From NCBI RefSeq assembly GCF_029961185.1, contig NZ_JASBQQ010000003.1, positions 1 to 64,000 on the forward strand: DNA of 64,000 nt. Reading direction: 5' to 3'. Position 1 is the stretch's first letter. Each line of letters opens with the position of its first letter. The notes beneath the pieces are model-generated. The model was not told where the DNA came from, did not search any database, and saw nothing but the letters and a program-made list of their open reading frames with translations. This document shows, one piece after another, positions 46,098 to 53,425 of this stretch. This stretch comes from Albidovulum aestuarii (GTDB lineage: Bacteria; Pseudomonadota; Alphaproteobacteria; Rhodobacterales; Rhodobacteraceae). Position numbers and translations under genes: made by a program.

Positions 46098-46652
46098 ATG
46101 CCTGAAGACATTTGGGACATTCGACGCAAGGCACCGGCCCACTTCTGGGCAAAGGCGGACAACGCCCGGTTTGCTGCATACGTCCTGAGCCATCAGACAG
46201 CCCTGGCGCAAAAGGCAGCTTCGGCGGAATCGGGATACATGGCCAGCACCGGGATTGCACTAACTGAAGGGTTCCTGAGGGAAAGCTCCATCGCGATGGA
46301 GCTGATCTTAAAGGCTGCGATCTTAGCACTGAGCGATGAGGTGCCGCCGCCGTTCACACATGACGTACCTCGGCTTTGGCGTGAGGCGAAACTGCCGAAA
46401 CCATCCCGAGACGACAGTTACCGGTTGCAGGAAATGGCGATGCTGCTGGATTGGTCCGGCCGTTATGGCGCGCCACGGTCAAACGAGAAGTTGGAGAGGC
46501 AACTTGCCGATCTAAAGCGGTTTGAACGAACCGAGAGACTTGGGACGCTCAGAATCCGGAAGAATATCGTTCTGACATGGGAAGACTTCGATCGTTTGTA
46601 TCAAGTCGCGGCCGCGGCCTACTTCGAGCGCTTGGACAGCCGAACGCCATAA
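46098..46652 (+). CDS. HEPN-domain-like protein
   Basis: 184 residues from the ATG at 46098 (GGGGAGGCGTAGGAAA upstream). All-helical, with HEPN-like elements: RESSIAMELILKAAILAL (about 75-92), a THDVPRLW motif, and LDWSGRYGAPRSNEK, close to the RYP-type motif of HEPN proteins. HEPN domains often act as RNases in toxin or phage-defence systems; I cannot confirm the RxxxxH active site. Its 3' end overlaps the convergent gene at 46619. Confidence 0.6.
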   Translation: MPEDIWDIRRKAPAHFWAKADNARFAAYVLSHQTALAQKAASAESGYMASTGIALTEGFLRESSIAMELILKAAILALSDEVPPPFTHDVPRLWREAKLPKPSRDDSYRLQEMAMLLDWSGRYGAPRSNEKLERQLADLKRFERTERLGTLRIRKNIVLTWEDFDRLYQVAAAAYFERLDSRTP

Positions 46653-46870
46653 ACCTTGCGTGCATGCGCTTCCGCCTCTGTCCGGCTCATACCGCCGTCA
46701 TACTCCATTATCGCGGCGCGCTCTTCGGCCAAGTCGCGGGCAAGGGCCTTATCCTTGTCGGTCGCACCCACCGCCCCCGGAGAGACCGCGCTAGGCACTT
46801 CGCCAGAAGTGGGTGAAAGGCGGGCAAAAACGCGCCGCAACGCCGCCCAATCCGGTCCCCGCTCAGTCAT
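46619..46870 (-). CDS. Small hypothetical protein, end of the replication operon
   Basis: 83 residues from the ATG at 46870, overlapping the DUF927 gene stop by 8 bp. Sequence starts MTERGPDWAALRRVFARLSP and has an acidic/helical C-terminus (ERAAIMEYDGGMSRTEAEAHARKVYGV). This tail resembles short regions found after primases or in phage proteins of alphaproteobacteria, function unknown. Last gene in a chain of overlapping genes. Confidence 0.65.
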   Translation of the reverse strand: MTERGPDWAALRRVFARLSPTSGEVPSAVSPGAVGATDKDKALARDLAEERAAIMEYDGGMSRTEAEAHARKVYGVRLSKRSK

Positions 46871-48737
46871 CGACCACGCCATCTTCGCCCATAAGCGCTG
46901 CATAGTTCAGTTGATAGAGCCGCACTGCCGTCTTTTCGCTCGGCACCTTGAAGGGCTTAGACAGCGCCGTGATCTTCTGGCCCTTTTGCGTTACCTCATG
47001 GCGGACGATCACACCTTCATCGGCGAGCCCGGCCAGAACAGCATTGCGATCTAGACCGGCCAGAAGCTCGGCCACTCCCGAAGCGTGAAGGAAAAACACC
47101 GGGGGCGCATCGGGCTGTTCCTCATCGCCGCGCTGCACATAGCCAATCGCGTTCGTCCTTACCACTGTACGCGGATCGTAGCGCCAGGGCAGGAAGCGGC
47201 TGTGTCCGTCGACCTCTACAGCCCGCCTGATCCGTGCTTGCGCGTCTGCGACTTCGCTGGACCCAACTCCACCCCGTTCCGCCAGCCAGTCACGAAAGCA
47301 ACGCATGGCTGCTTCGGCCGCCACGCCTTCTGGCCAGCCTGTGATGCCCAGCGCCGAGGCCAATTCGCCTGCCGCCGCCACCAGGGCGAAGCGATCCGCC
47401 ACCCTGCGCACCTGCCCGTCGGCGTTGGACGGCACCGCTTTCACAGTGAAATCCTTGCGAAGCGCATCGATTCCATCCCGCATCCGCGCCAGATCTGCCA
47501 CGACATGCTTCAGGAATTCGCGCGCTGCTGTGCCGTAGGTTCGCCCCGCCGCCGCCTTCAGCGACTGGGCAAAGATCGCGGCATCAGGCACGCCATGCAG
47601 ATCCTCAAAAAGACCGAGGCCAGCCCCGGCATCCGCCCTCAGGTCGATCACGCGCACTTCCATGCCCGCCGCGATCCGCCCACCGGCTTCCCTGATCTTG
47701 TCCGAAAGGCCCATTTCGCCGTTCGACAGGAAGATAAGCCGCCACTCATGGCTCTTGCGGGCCTGCCCCTCCCGTCCGGCGCGGGCCTTGCCGACGCCGT
47801 TGCCGAGCATATAGGCTGCGGCCCCGGCCGCTTTCGGCTCTACCTGAGACAGCTCGTCCAGACACAGGCAGGCGTCCTTGTGGAGCGCCGCCAGCGCCTC
47901 AAGAGCATTGTCCGTCGCCCGCCAGCTCTGAACATATCCCCGGACGCCGCCACCGCCCCAGACAGAGCCCGCCACGGCCAGAACCGTTGACTTGCCGGTG
48001 GACGAACCGCCGCGAAAATGAAAGCCGCCGCCGTCCTCGCCCTTGAGCGCTAGGAGCGGCGCGGCGAAGGCAGCCGAGATCGCCAGCAGCAAGCGGGAAT
48101 TGCCCAGCGCCCGCGCTGCCACCTCATTGCGCCATTCCTCAAGTCGGCCAGAGAGATTCAGCGCATGGTCAAGGCGCTCGACACTTTGAAGGATAACCCG
48201 CTCGGCACTGGCGTCCGCGCTGATTGTCTGATCCGGAAACACGTAGGCCGAACCGTGCCAGCCGATGCTCGGCACACATCGCGCGCAATCCTCCGGATCT
48301 GCCGAGATCAGATATTCCATCAGCCAATCGCGCCATTTCCGGCCGGCGCCGGGTACAGGCTCCCAGCCGAGGCGAAGTAATTCCGCGCGAATACTCTCCC
48401 CCGATCCAGCGAAGAGCGCCGCAGGCATTGCCCAATGGTGGGCTATGCCGTCCCGGTCCACCACTTCCAGCAACCGGCCGTGATCTTCGCTGTCAACCGT
48501 CCTTGTCCGGGCGAGGATTCGCAATTCCGACCCGAAGGCGACCCAGCGTTTCTTTGTCTCGCCGTCCTGCCCTTCGCTTTCCACCTCGCGCCATATCTGC
48601 CCGGCGTCAACCTTGAACGGGAAGAAGCGAGACCTCTTGCGCTGGGCCTTCCCGTTCCGCCCAGCGCCGCCTTTCTTCGCCTCCGCCGCGGTTTTTGCAT
48701 TGATCACCTGGGCGGCAATCTCGTCTTCGCCGCTCAT
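46863..48737 (-). CDS. DUF927 helicase-like ATPase
   Basis: 624 residues. After a basic N-terminus (about 20-40) comes the DUF927 domain: PSIGWHGSAYVFPDQTI (156-172), a P-loop GGSSTGKST at 243-251 and a Walker B LCLDELS at 291-297. DUF927 proteins are predicted superfamily-3-like helicases of phages and integrative elements, usually encoded next to a Toprim protein as here. It probably unwinds the element's origin. Starts by ATGA overlap with the Toprim gene. Confidence 0.85.
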   Translation of the reverse strand: MSGEDEIAAQVINAKTAAEAKKGGAGRNGKAQRKRSRFFPFKVDAGQIWREVESEGQDGETKKRWVAFGSELRILARTRTVDSEDHGRLLEVVDRDGIAHHWAMPAALFAGSGESIRAELLRLGWEPVPGAGRKWRDWLMEYLISADPEDCARCVPSIGWHGSAYVFPDQTISADASAERVILQSVERLDHALNLSGRLEEWRNEVAARALGNSRLLLAISAAFAAPLLALKGEDGGGFHFRGGSSTGKSTVLAVAGSVWGGGGVRGYVQSWRATDNALEALAALHKDACLCLDELSQVEPKAAGAAAYMLGNGVGKARAGREGQARKSHEWRLIFLSNGEMGLSDKIREAGGRIAAGMEVRVIDLRADAGAGLGLFEDLHGVPDAAIFAQSLKAAAGRTYGTAAREFLKHVVADLARMRDGIDALRKDFTVKAVPSNADGQVRRVADRFALVAAAGELASALGITGWPEGVAAEAAMRCFRDWLAERGGVGSSEVADAQARIRRAVEVDGHSRFLPWRYDPRTVVRTNAIGYVQRGDEEQPDAPPVFFLHASGVAELLAGLDRNAVLAGLADEGVIVRHEVTQKGQKITALSKPFKVPSEKTAVRLYQLNYAALMGEDGVVDD

Positions 48738-49633
48738 GCGTCACCCCGTAGTACATCGTTGAAATCTGCCCCCGGTTTCGGCGGATAGATCACCGAAACC
48801 GCCCGGCCTTCAGCTTCCAGCCGCCCGGCCGTCACCTCAGCCGCCGCCAATCCCGCCTCGTCATGGTCGGCGGCGATGATTACGACCTCGGCCACGGGTA
48901 GCGGCGGCAGGATCAGACCTTTCAAGCCTGAGGTCGAGAGGGTGGCCCAGACGGTCAGGCGAGAGGCTCGCGAAATCGATAGAGCGGTCTCTATCCCCTC
49001 AGCCAGAGCGATGACCGGGCCGTTCGGTCCAATGCGCACAGCGCCACCTGCGGACGGTCCTAGCATCATCTTGGCGGGCGTTACCTCGGCCTTACCGCTG
49101 CCATCGGGCCGCAGATACGTGCGATGGATGCCCAGCGCCTCACCTTTCGGACCCCTTATCTGAGCCAGCATGGCCGGCAGATGCACACCCGAAGGTGTAT
49201 GCAGCGCAGCCGGATGAAAGCGCAGCGTGGCGCGTAACTTGGCGAAGCGCAGGCCATGAATTCCCCTTGCCTCAAGATAGGTTTGCGCGGGCGTTCCTTC
49301 GCAGTTTACGCCTGCTGAGAAGAGATCGTGGGCAGTCTTCAGGCGCTGGACTTCCTTTCGCCGAACCTCGGCCCGCTGCCGTTCCGCCTCCGCCGGATCT
49401 GGTGCGGCGCTGGGCAAGCCCCGGCCCTCGATCAAGTTAAGGTTCCGCAGCTCGTTGAGAACTGCACAGCCGGATTTGTGGCAATGCACCAGAAGTCGCC
49501 CGCCGCCGTCGCTCAGTGAAAGGGCGCGCTGATCGCGGCGGCCTTCAGGCTGGCAGATTGGGCAGGGGGCGAGGCCAGAACCATGCCGCCAGTCGCCGCC
49601 TAGCGCTCGTGTCACGCGCTCGGCCTCGGTCAT
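48734..49633 (-). CDS. Toprim-domain primase-like protein
   Basis: 299 residues: an N-terminal zinc finger (Cys24, Cys27, then His50/Cys51/Cys56) like DnaG and P4-type primases, a basic middle helix (85-105), and a Toprim domain with ALAEGIETALS (Glu212) and VIIAADHDEAG (Asp256/Asp258) for metal binding. It probably makes RNA primers at the element's origin together with the DUF927 ATPase. Overlaps both neighbours by 4 bp. Confidence 0.85.
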   Translation of the reverse strand: MTEAERVTRALGGDWRHGSGLAPCPICQPEGRRDQRALSLSDGGGRLLVHCHKSGCAVLNELRNLNLIEGRGLPSAAPDPAEAERQRAEVRRKEVQRLKTAHDLFSAGVNCEGTPAQTYLEARGIHGLRFAKLRATLRFHPAALHTPSGVHLPAMLAQIRGPKGEALGIHRTYLRPDGSGKAEVTPAKMMLGPSAGGAVRIGPNGPVIALAEGIETALSISRASRLTVWATLSTSGLKGLILPPLPVAEVVIIAADHDEAGLAAAEVTAGRLEAEGRAVSVIYPPKPGADFNDVLRGDA

Positions 49634-49986
49634 TCCCGCGATCCCTTAAGTGCATTTTCCAAACGCCGCCACTCGGCCAGGGCCGCGCGAATTCCGTCAA
49701 CCTCGACCATGAACAAGCGCCAAGACGCGATTTCCGACCGGATGAATTTGACCTTGGGGAAGAGCGCGGCCCGATTCATGGCTGTCGCCCCGTCTTCGGT
49801 ATTGTCCCCGCCTTCCGGCGTGTTGGTCGGTAAGACCTTTCCCGCCAGTTCGGCCAGTTCGGCGCTAAGGGTCGCAATTTCGTCGTGGGCTTTTTCCGCC
49901 AGTTCCCGCGCCTCGGCGGCTTCAGCGGAGGCCGCTTCAACGTGCCGTCGGACGCTCTTGCCGTCCCACCCCTCTGGCCCGCTCAT
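49630..49986 (-). CDS. Coiled-coil hypothetical protein
   Basis: 118 residues from the ATG at 49986. Residues 12-48 are a likely coiled coil (AASAEAAEARELAEKAHDEIATLSAELAEL); the C-terminal half is helical (FIRSEIASWRLFMVEVDGIRAALAEWRRLENAL). ATGA overlaps with the AlpA-like gene before and the Toprim gene after place it in the replication operon. Role unknown. Confidence 0.7.
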   Translation of the reverse strand: MSGPEGWDGKSVRRHVEAASAEAAEARELAEKAHDEIATLSAELAELAGKVLPTNTPEGGDNTEDGATAMNRAALFPKVKFIRSEIASWRLFMVEVDGIRAALAEWRRLENALKGSRE

Positions 49987-50201
49987 TTCGCCACCTCTTC
50001 CGAGGTGGAATTTACACGGCGGGCCTCGATCCAAGCGCGCAGATCGGCCACCCGGTAGCGGACAGAACGGCCGATCTTGACCATCGGCGGTCCGTCGCCG
50101 CGTACGGCGGAGACCTCAAGAAAACGCCGCGACAGGCCGAAATTCACCTCTACTTCGGCACGGGAAAGCAGCCGATCTGAAGAAATAACTTTGTCTTGCA
50201 T
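49983..50201 (-). CDS. AlpA/excisionase-like DNA-binding protein
   Basis: 72 residues: a winged HTH of the MerR/AlpA type (LLSRAEVEVNFGLSRRFLEVSAVRGDGPPMVKIGRSVRYRVADLRAWIEARRV). Related proteins regulate integrase genes or act as excision factors in P4 and other islands. It is the first gene of the overlapping operon; a 110-bp gap with a perfect palindrome lies upstream. Confidence 0.8.
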   Translation of the reverse strand: MQDKVISSDRLLSRAEVEVNFGLSRRFLEVSAVRGDGPPMVKIGRSVRYRVADLRAWIEARRVNSTSEEVAK

Positions 50202-50268
50202 GGTTTCGCATCCTTTTGCCAGTTGACGTTAGGCAAAGGTGCAGACGCGGATCCGAGTTGAATAGGCA

Positions 50269-50287
50269 GCACGATTTCAAATCGTGC
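50269..50287 (-). promoter_or_regulatory. Perfect 19-nt palindrome upstream of the AlpA-like gene
   Basis: GCACGATTT-C-AAATCGTGC, about 68 bp before the AlpA-like start. No U-run follows on either strand, so an operator is more likely than a terminator. Confidence 0.55.
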
Positions 50288-50311
50288 GGGGGGTTTAAAT
50301 AAGTGGCTAGC

Positions 50312-51325
50312 TCAAAGACACGCCTTCAGCGCTGTCACCAGATCGTTGGATTGCAAACACCGCTTCCATTTTGCAGTTCCGGACGCCTTCCAAGCCTCCG
50401 GAGCGGCACCTGTCCATATACGATCGCGGGCTCTAAATCCGAAACCGCAAGCCTCTAAAGCGGCCATTGCGTCATCCAGTCTCATCTTAACACCAGGGTG
50501 CGCGGCAGCCATCTGACGGATAGCATTCATAGCTCGGGTTTCTTGCCCCACCGTTCCAAGCATAGAGCTCGACCTGTCTATGATCTGTTCGGCAGCATCT
50601 TTGGCTGCTATGAATCGAAGTGGTGAAAACACCTCGATCCGATCAATCCATGACGATCCAGAACGGCCCGGAAACCGAAACTGATCAATTTCGAAGTGCG
50701 ATGCGTTTAGATTAACCACTTTCCCATGACGTTCCCCAAACGCGAGGAAACGGCCATCAACGATAAATCGAACCACTAAACTGAACATCCTACGCCCAAA
50801 TTCTTTGCGTGGGGCGATCGACAAGGGCTCGCCGTAGCCGGAATCGAAGCGTTCAACTGTGTCGGGGAACATCTCGTCAATCATGTCGGGCAACAATCCG
50901 ACTCTAACTTCAATCAGGTCGCAGAGCGCCCGCCAGGGCTTCTCACTGCGGGTCCAAGGAAACTGTTCTTTCCCACGAGCTAGATCGTTGGCCAGCGCAG
51001 ATCGCACTTCTTCAGAGACCTCACAGACCGGAAATTTCACCTTGGCAGGTTCAGCCACAAAGGTGGCGAAGTCAGCGGAGATTTCGCGCTCGCGTCTCCG
51101 CATTTCATTGCGATCTTCAGTGTTACAGGTTGCGGCCTCAGGCCGATAATCCGTCATCTTCTTGTCCGCGAGAAAGGTAGCAATCTCGGCCGAGACATCC
51201 GGTAATTGCCGCCTTTCAAGATCAGTCTGGAGCGCATCCACACGATCCAGTATCTCCCTAGAGTGGTCGGACAACTCGGCTCTTAGAGCCCCACTCGTAT
51301 CGCGTACCATTCGAATCGGAGACAT
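50312..51325 (-). CDS. Hypothetical protein of 337 residues
   Basis: Start at ATG 51325, behind GAGGGG. The N-terminal part is charged and helical (SDHSREILDRVDALQTDLERRQLPDVSAEIATFLADKKM); the middle is more globular (WRALCDLIEVRVGLLPDMIDEMFPDTVERF, FGRRMFSLVVRFIVDGRFLAFGERHG). No signal peptide or TM, and no known motif. Wording of the codons looks more AT-rich than the flanking replication genes, consistent with cargo. Could be a defence or regulatory gene, but nothing in the sequence shows which. Confidence 0.65.
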   Translation of the reverse strand: MSPIRMVRDTSGALRAELSDHSREILDRVDALQTDLERRQLPDVSAEIATFLADKKMTDYRPEAATCNTEDRNEMRRREREISADFATFVAEPAKVKFPVCEVSEEVRSALANDLARGKEQFPWTRSEKPWRALCDLIEVRVGLLPDMIDEMFPDTVERFDSGYGEPLSIAPRKEFGRRMFSLVVRFIVDGRFLAFGERHGKVVNLNASHFEIDQFRFPGRSGSSWIDRIEVFSPLRFIAAKDAAEQIIDRSSSMLGTVGQETRAMNAIRQMAAAHPGVKMRLDDAMAALEACGFGFRARDRIWTGAAPEAWKASGTAKWKRCLQSNDLVTALKACL

Positions 51326-51595
51326 GTGGCGCACCCCTCGCAAGGCCCTCGCACAGAGGTGCGCGCGGCAGCGGGGTGCGAGTTCGCCCGCGTTCGGGGA
51401 TCAGCCTAGCCGCGCGGTTCGATAGTAGGTTCAGGCACGATGAAAATGCAAGGTAGCAAGTCTGGCTAGCTACAACATCTAGTGTTGCGGAAAGTGCGCA
51501 AAAACTACCCGATTACGCGCTGAAACGCCCAACGCCGCCGACGGGCTCAATTGCGCGGAATTGCCTTTGCTATCATAGGCTCACATTTGCGGTGG
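51326..51595 (+). other. Non-coding stretch before GGTAAC cluster 2
   Basis: No convincing gene on either strand. The plus-strand frame from 51551 is the shadow of the integrase gene. A small CAACA/TGTTG hairpin near 51473 is the only local structure noticed. Confidence 0.5.
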
Positions 51596-51708
51596 GTTAC
51601 GGTAACAAGATCTGAAAATCTGTTTCCTGTGGCTTCGAAATTTGTTACCGGAAAAACAACTAATTATCATTGGGTTAGACGGAAAGGTAACGAGGTAACA
51701 GAGGTAAC
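51596..51708 (+). repeat. GGTAAC/GTTACC cluster 2 (putative second origin part)
   Basis: GGTAAC at 51601, GTTACC at 51644, then GGTAAC at 51686, 51694 and 51703 (steps of 8 and 9), plus a half copy at 51596. The triple is in opposite orientation to that of cluster 1 with the same spacing. It lies upstream of the 337-residue gene and downstream of the integrase gene. Confidence 0.7.
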
Positions 51709-51796
51709 GCCATTTTCAGGCACAGACAGAAAGAGCAACGGCGAAAAACACGGCGAGCGACCACAATATGTAGTCAACCCGCCCAGCGCTGGGCGA

Positions 51797-53068
51797 TCAC
51801 CCTTTCCGGTGCAGCGGCACCACTTCCGCGCCACCTTCCGGCCCCTTCAGGTGAGAGGCCAGGACTCCGCCAACCTGATCGGCTGCGACCTTCAGAGGAT
51901 CGGTGGCGAGGTGCGCATAGCGGGCCGTGGTTTTCACGTCCTTGTGCCCCAGCAGTGCACCGATGATCGGCAAAGATGCCCCGCCCGCGACCATGACAGA
52001 TGCGAAGGAATGGCGCAGGTCATGCAAGCGCACATCCGGCAGTCCGGCCACCTTTCGGATAATGCCCCAAGGATCTTTCAGGTTCACCAGCGGGGTTTCC
52101 GGATCGCTGTAATCACCGCCCCGGATTACGTAACCCTTTCCATCTGGCGGCATGTCGAGCCCACGCAGGACCTCAAGAGCGGCAGGCGGCAGCATCAGCG
52201 GCTTTCGGCCGGTCTTGCTGTCCGGCAGGTTAGCCCGGCCCGCCTGCCAGTCGATCCATTCCCAGCGCAAACCGAGGATTTCGCCGCGCCGCGCACCTGT
52301 GAAGATCAGAAGCCGGACTGCCGCCACCGCCCACTTGCTGACGCGCACAGATTTGGCCTTGCCGTCCTCAACGATCGTCAGTTCGCCGCGCTCGGCATTG
52401 CCCAGCGCATCGCCCAGGACGGCAAACTCGGCTGGGGACAGGAACCGTTCCCGAGCGGTTTCCCGGTATCTCTCCACCTCATTGCAAGGGTTGGAGTGCT
52501 TTTCGCGGTAACCCCACGTCTCTGCCAGCGAAAAGGCTTTGGACAAGGCGGAGCGGGCACGGTTTGCCGTGGTGGGCGTCTTGGCGAGGCGGGCATGAAA
52601 ACGCGCAACGTCCGCTTCTGTCACGTCCGACACTTTCAGCTTGGCGAGGGCGTCCGTGCAGATGATCCGATTCACCAGGTCCGCGACATAGGCGGCAGTG
52701 CTGGCCTTGTTCCGCACCCGCACATGGCTTTCCAGATATTGCCCCATCAGCTCGGCCACGGTCGGAGCCTTGCGTTTGTCGATCTTATCGCCCGCAGGGT
52801 CACCACCGGCTGCAACCTCGGCCGCCCAGCGCTGAGCAATCTCGCGCGCCTGATCCGGCGTCACAGCGCCATGCTGCCCGATCACGCCCCAGCGCACCCG
52901 ACCCGCTCGGCCGCCGCCGACGCGATACTTCAGGACGTAGCTCTTACCGCCAGTCGGCCCAACGCGAACACCAAAGCCCGGCACGTCGGTATCCCACGCC
53001 ACGTAACGGGAACCCGTCGCCTTCAGGGCGTCCACAGTACGCTTCATGATCTTGATGCTTACGGCCAT
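51797..53068 (-). CDS. Tyrosine recombinase integrase
   Basis: 423 residues. An N-terminal arm-binding domain (DUF4102-like; VPGFGVRVGPTGGKSYVLKYR), a core-binding SAM-like domain (about 105-190), and the catalytic domain with Arg260 (TGARRGE), Lys285, His349 and Arg352 (HDLRHS), His375 (LLGHKD) and Tyr384 (ARYAHL), so all catalytic residues are present. AAGGAAAAGAG precedes the ATG. Sits 160 bp inside attR and should drive integration into tRNA-Arg. Confidence 0.96.
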   Translation of the reverse strand: MAVSIKIMKRTVDALKATGSRYVAWDTDVPGFGVRVGPTGGKSYVLKYRVGGGRAGRVRWGVIGQHGAVTPDQAREIAQRWAAEVAAGGDPAGDKIDKRKAPTVAELMGQYLESHVRVRNKASTAAYVADLVNRIICTDALAKLKVSDVTEADVARFHARLAKTPTTANRARSALSKAFSLAETWGYREKHSNPCNEVERYRETARERFLSPAEFAVLGDALGNAERGELTIVEDGKAKSVRVSKWAVAAVRLLIFTGARRGEILGLRWEWIDWQAGRANLPDSKTGRKPLMLPPAALEVLRGLDMPPDGKGYVIRGGDYSDPETPLVNLKDPWGIIRKVAGLPDVRLHDLRHSFASVMVAGGASLPIIGALLGHKDVKTTARYAHLATDPLKVAADQVGGVLASHLKGPEGGAEVVPLHRKG

Positions 53069-53081
53069 CTCTTTTCCTTGC

Positions 53082-53114
53082 AGGCTACCACCCGGCTACC
53101 ACGGGGCTACCACC
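53082..53114 (+). repeat. Three tandem 11-bp repeats, right arm sites
   Basis: AGGCTACCACC, CGGCTACCACG and GGGCTACCACC follow each other without gaps at 53082, 53093 and 53104, in the same orientation as the two copies near attL. They lie just upstream of the integrase start, so integrase could also bind here to repress itself. Confidence 0.75.
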
Positions 53115-53230
53115 GAAGGCGAAACTTCACGCAACCCCATGCAAGATAGATGAGGTTTAAAGCCCTGCTTTTCAAGTGTAAATGTGGCTTCATGCAATTC
53201 GGCGCAAGATGCGGAAAATTAACAACCCTA

Positions 53231-53250
53231 AGACTACGAATCTGGGGGTC
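53231..53250 (+). repeat. attR core
   Basis: Exact copy of the 20-bp core at 42618-42637. Integration would have separated the tRNA 3' end that now follows it. Confidence 0.93.
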
Positions 53251-53278
53251 GGGCGTTCGAATCGCTCCGGGTGCGCCA
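53251..53278 (+). pseudogene. Displaced original 3' end of tRNA-Arg
   Basis: 28 bases equivalent to the T-arm and acceptor 3' strand through CCA. They differ from the functional copy at four places, and all four lie in the T-stem as two compensated base pairs (A-U to G-C and A-U to C-G). No 5' half precedes it, so it is not a functional tRNA. Confidence 0.85.
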
Positions 53279-53425
53279 TCCCCCCCGGCTTGGCAATCTC
53301 CTTGGGATCCGAAGCGCGCGCCGTCTGGCCCGTGAACCGGCCTTTAATCAACCGTGGCTCTACGCGGCAAACGCTGCTGCCGCGCAATCAGGGGTTTTGC
53401 CTGAGTCCGGCCAATATGCTGCGGC

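Larger units (their letters stand above)
42618..53250 (+). mobile_element. 10.6-kb satellite-like integrative element in tRNA-Arg
   Basis: Bounded by the 20-bp att repeats, with a tyrosine integrase next to attR and 11-bp tandem repeats near both ends. It carries a five-gene regulator/replication operon (AlpA-like, coiled-coil, Toprim, DUF927, small ORF), two mirrored GGTAAC clusters, an HTH/membrane/PemK operon, a HEPN gene, two small genes on the other side of an operator region and a 337-residue unknown. No structural phage or conjugation genes are seen. The layout fits a P4-like satellite or phage-inducible-island type element, though a helper phage is only inferred. Confidence 0.88.

Noticed and set aside
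47085-47990. 301-codon plus-strand ORF.
   Set aside because: Antisense to the DUF927 gene with a protein-unlike Arg/Pro-rich composition.
51551-53149. 532-codon plus-strand ORF.
   Set aside because: It is the antisense shadow of the integrase gene, which has all catalytic residues.
53231-53278. Second tRNA-Arg.
   Set aside because: Only the anticodon arm to CCA is present; the acceptor 5' strand and D-arm are missing, so it is attR.
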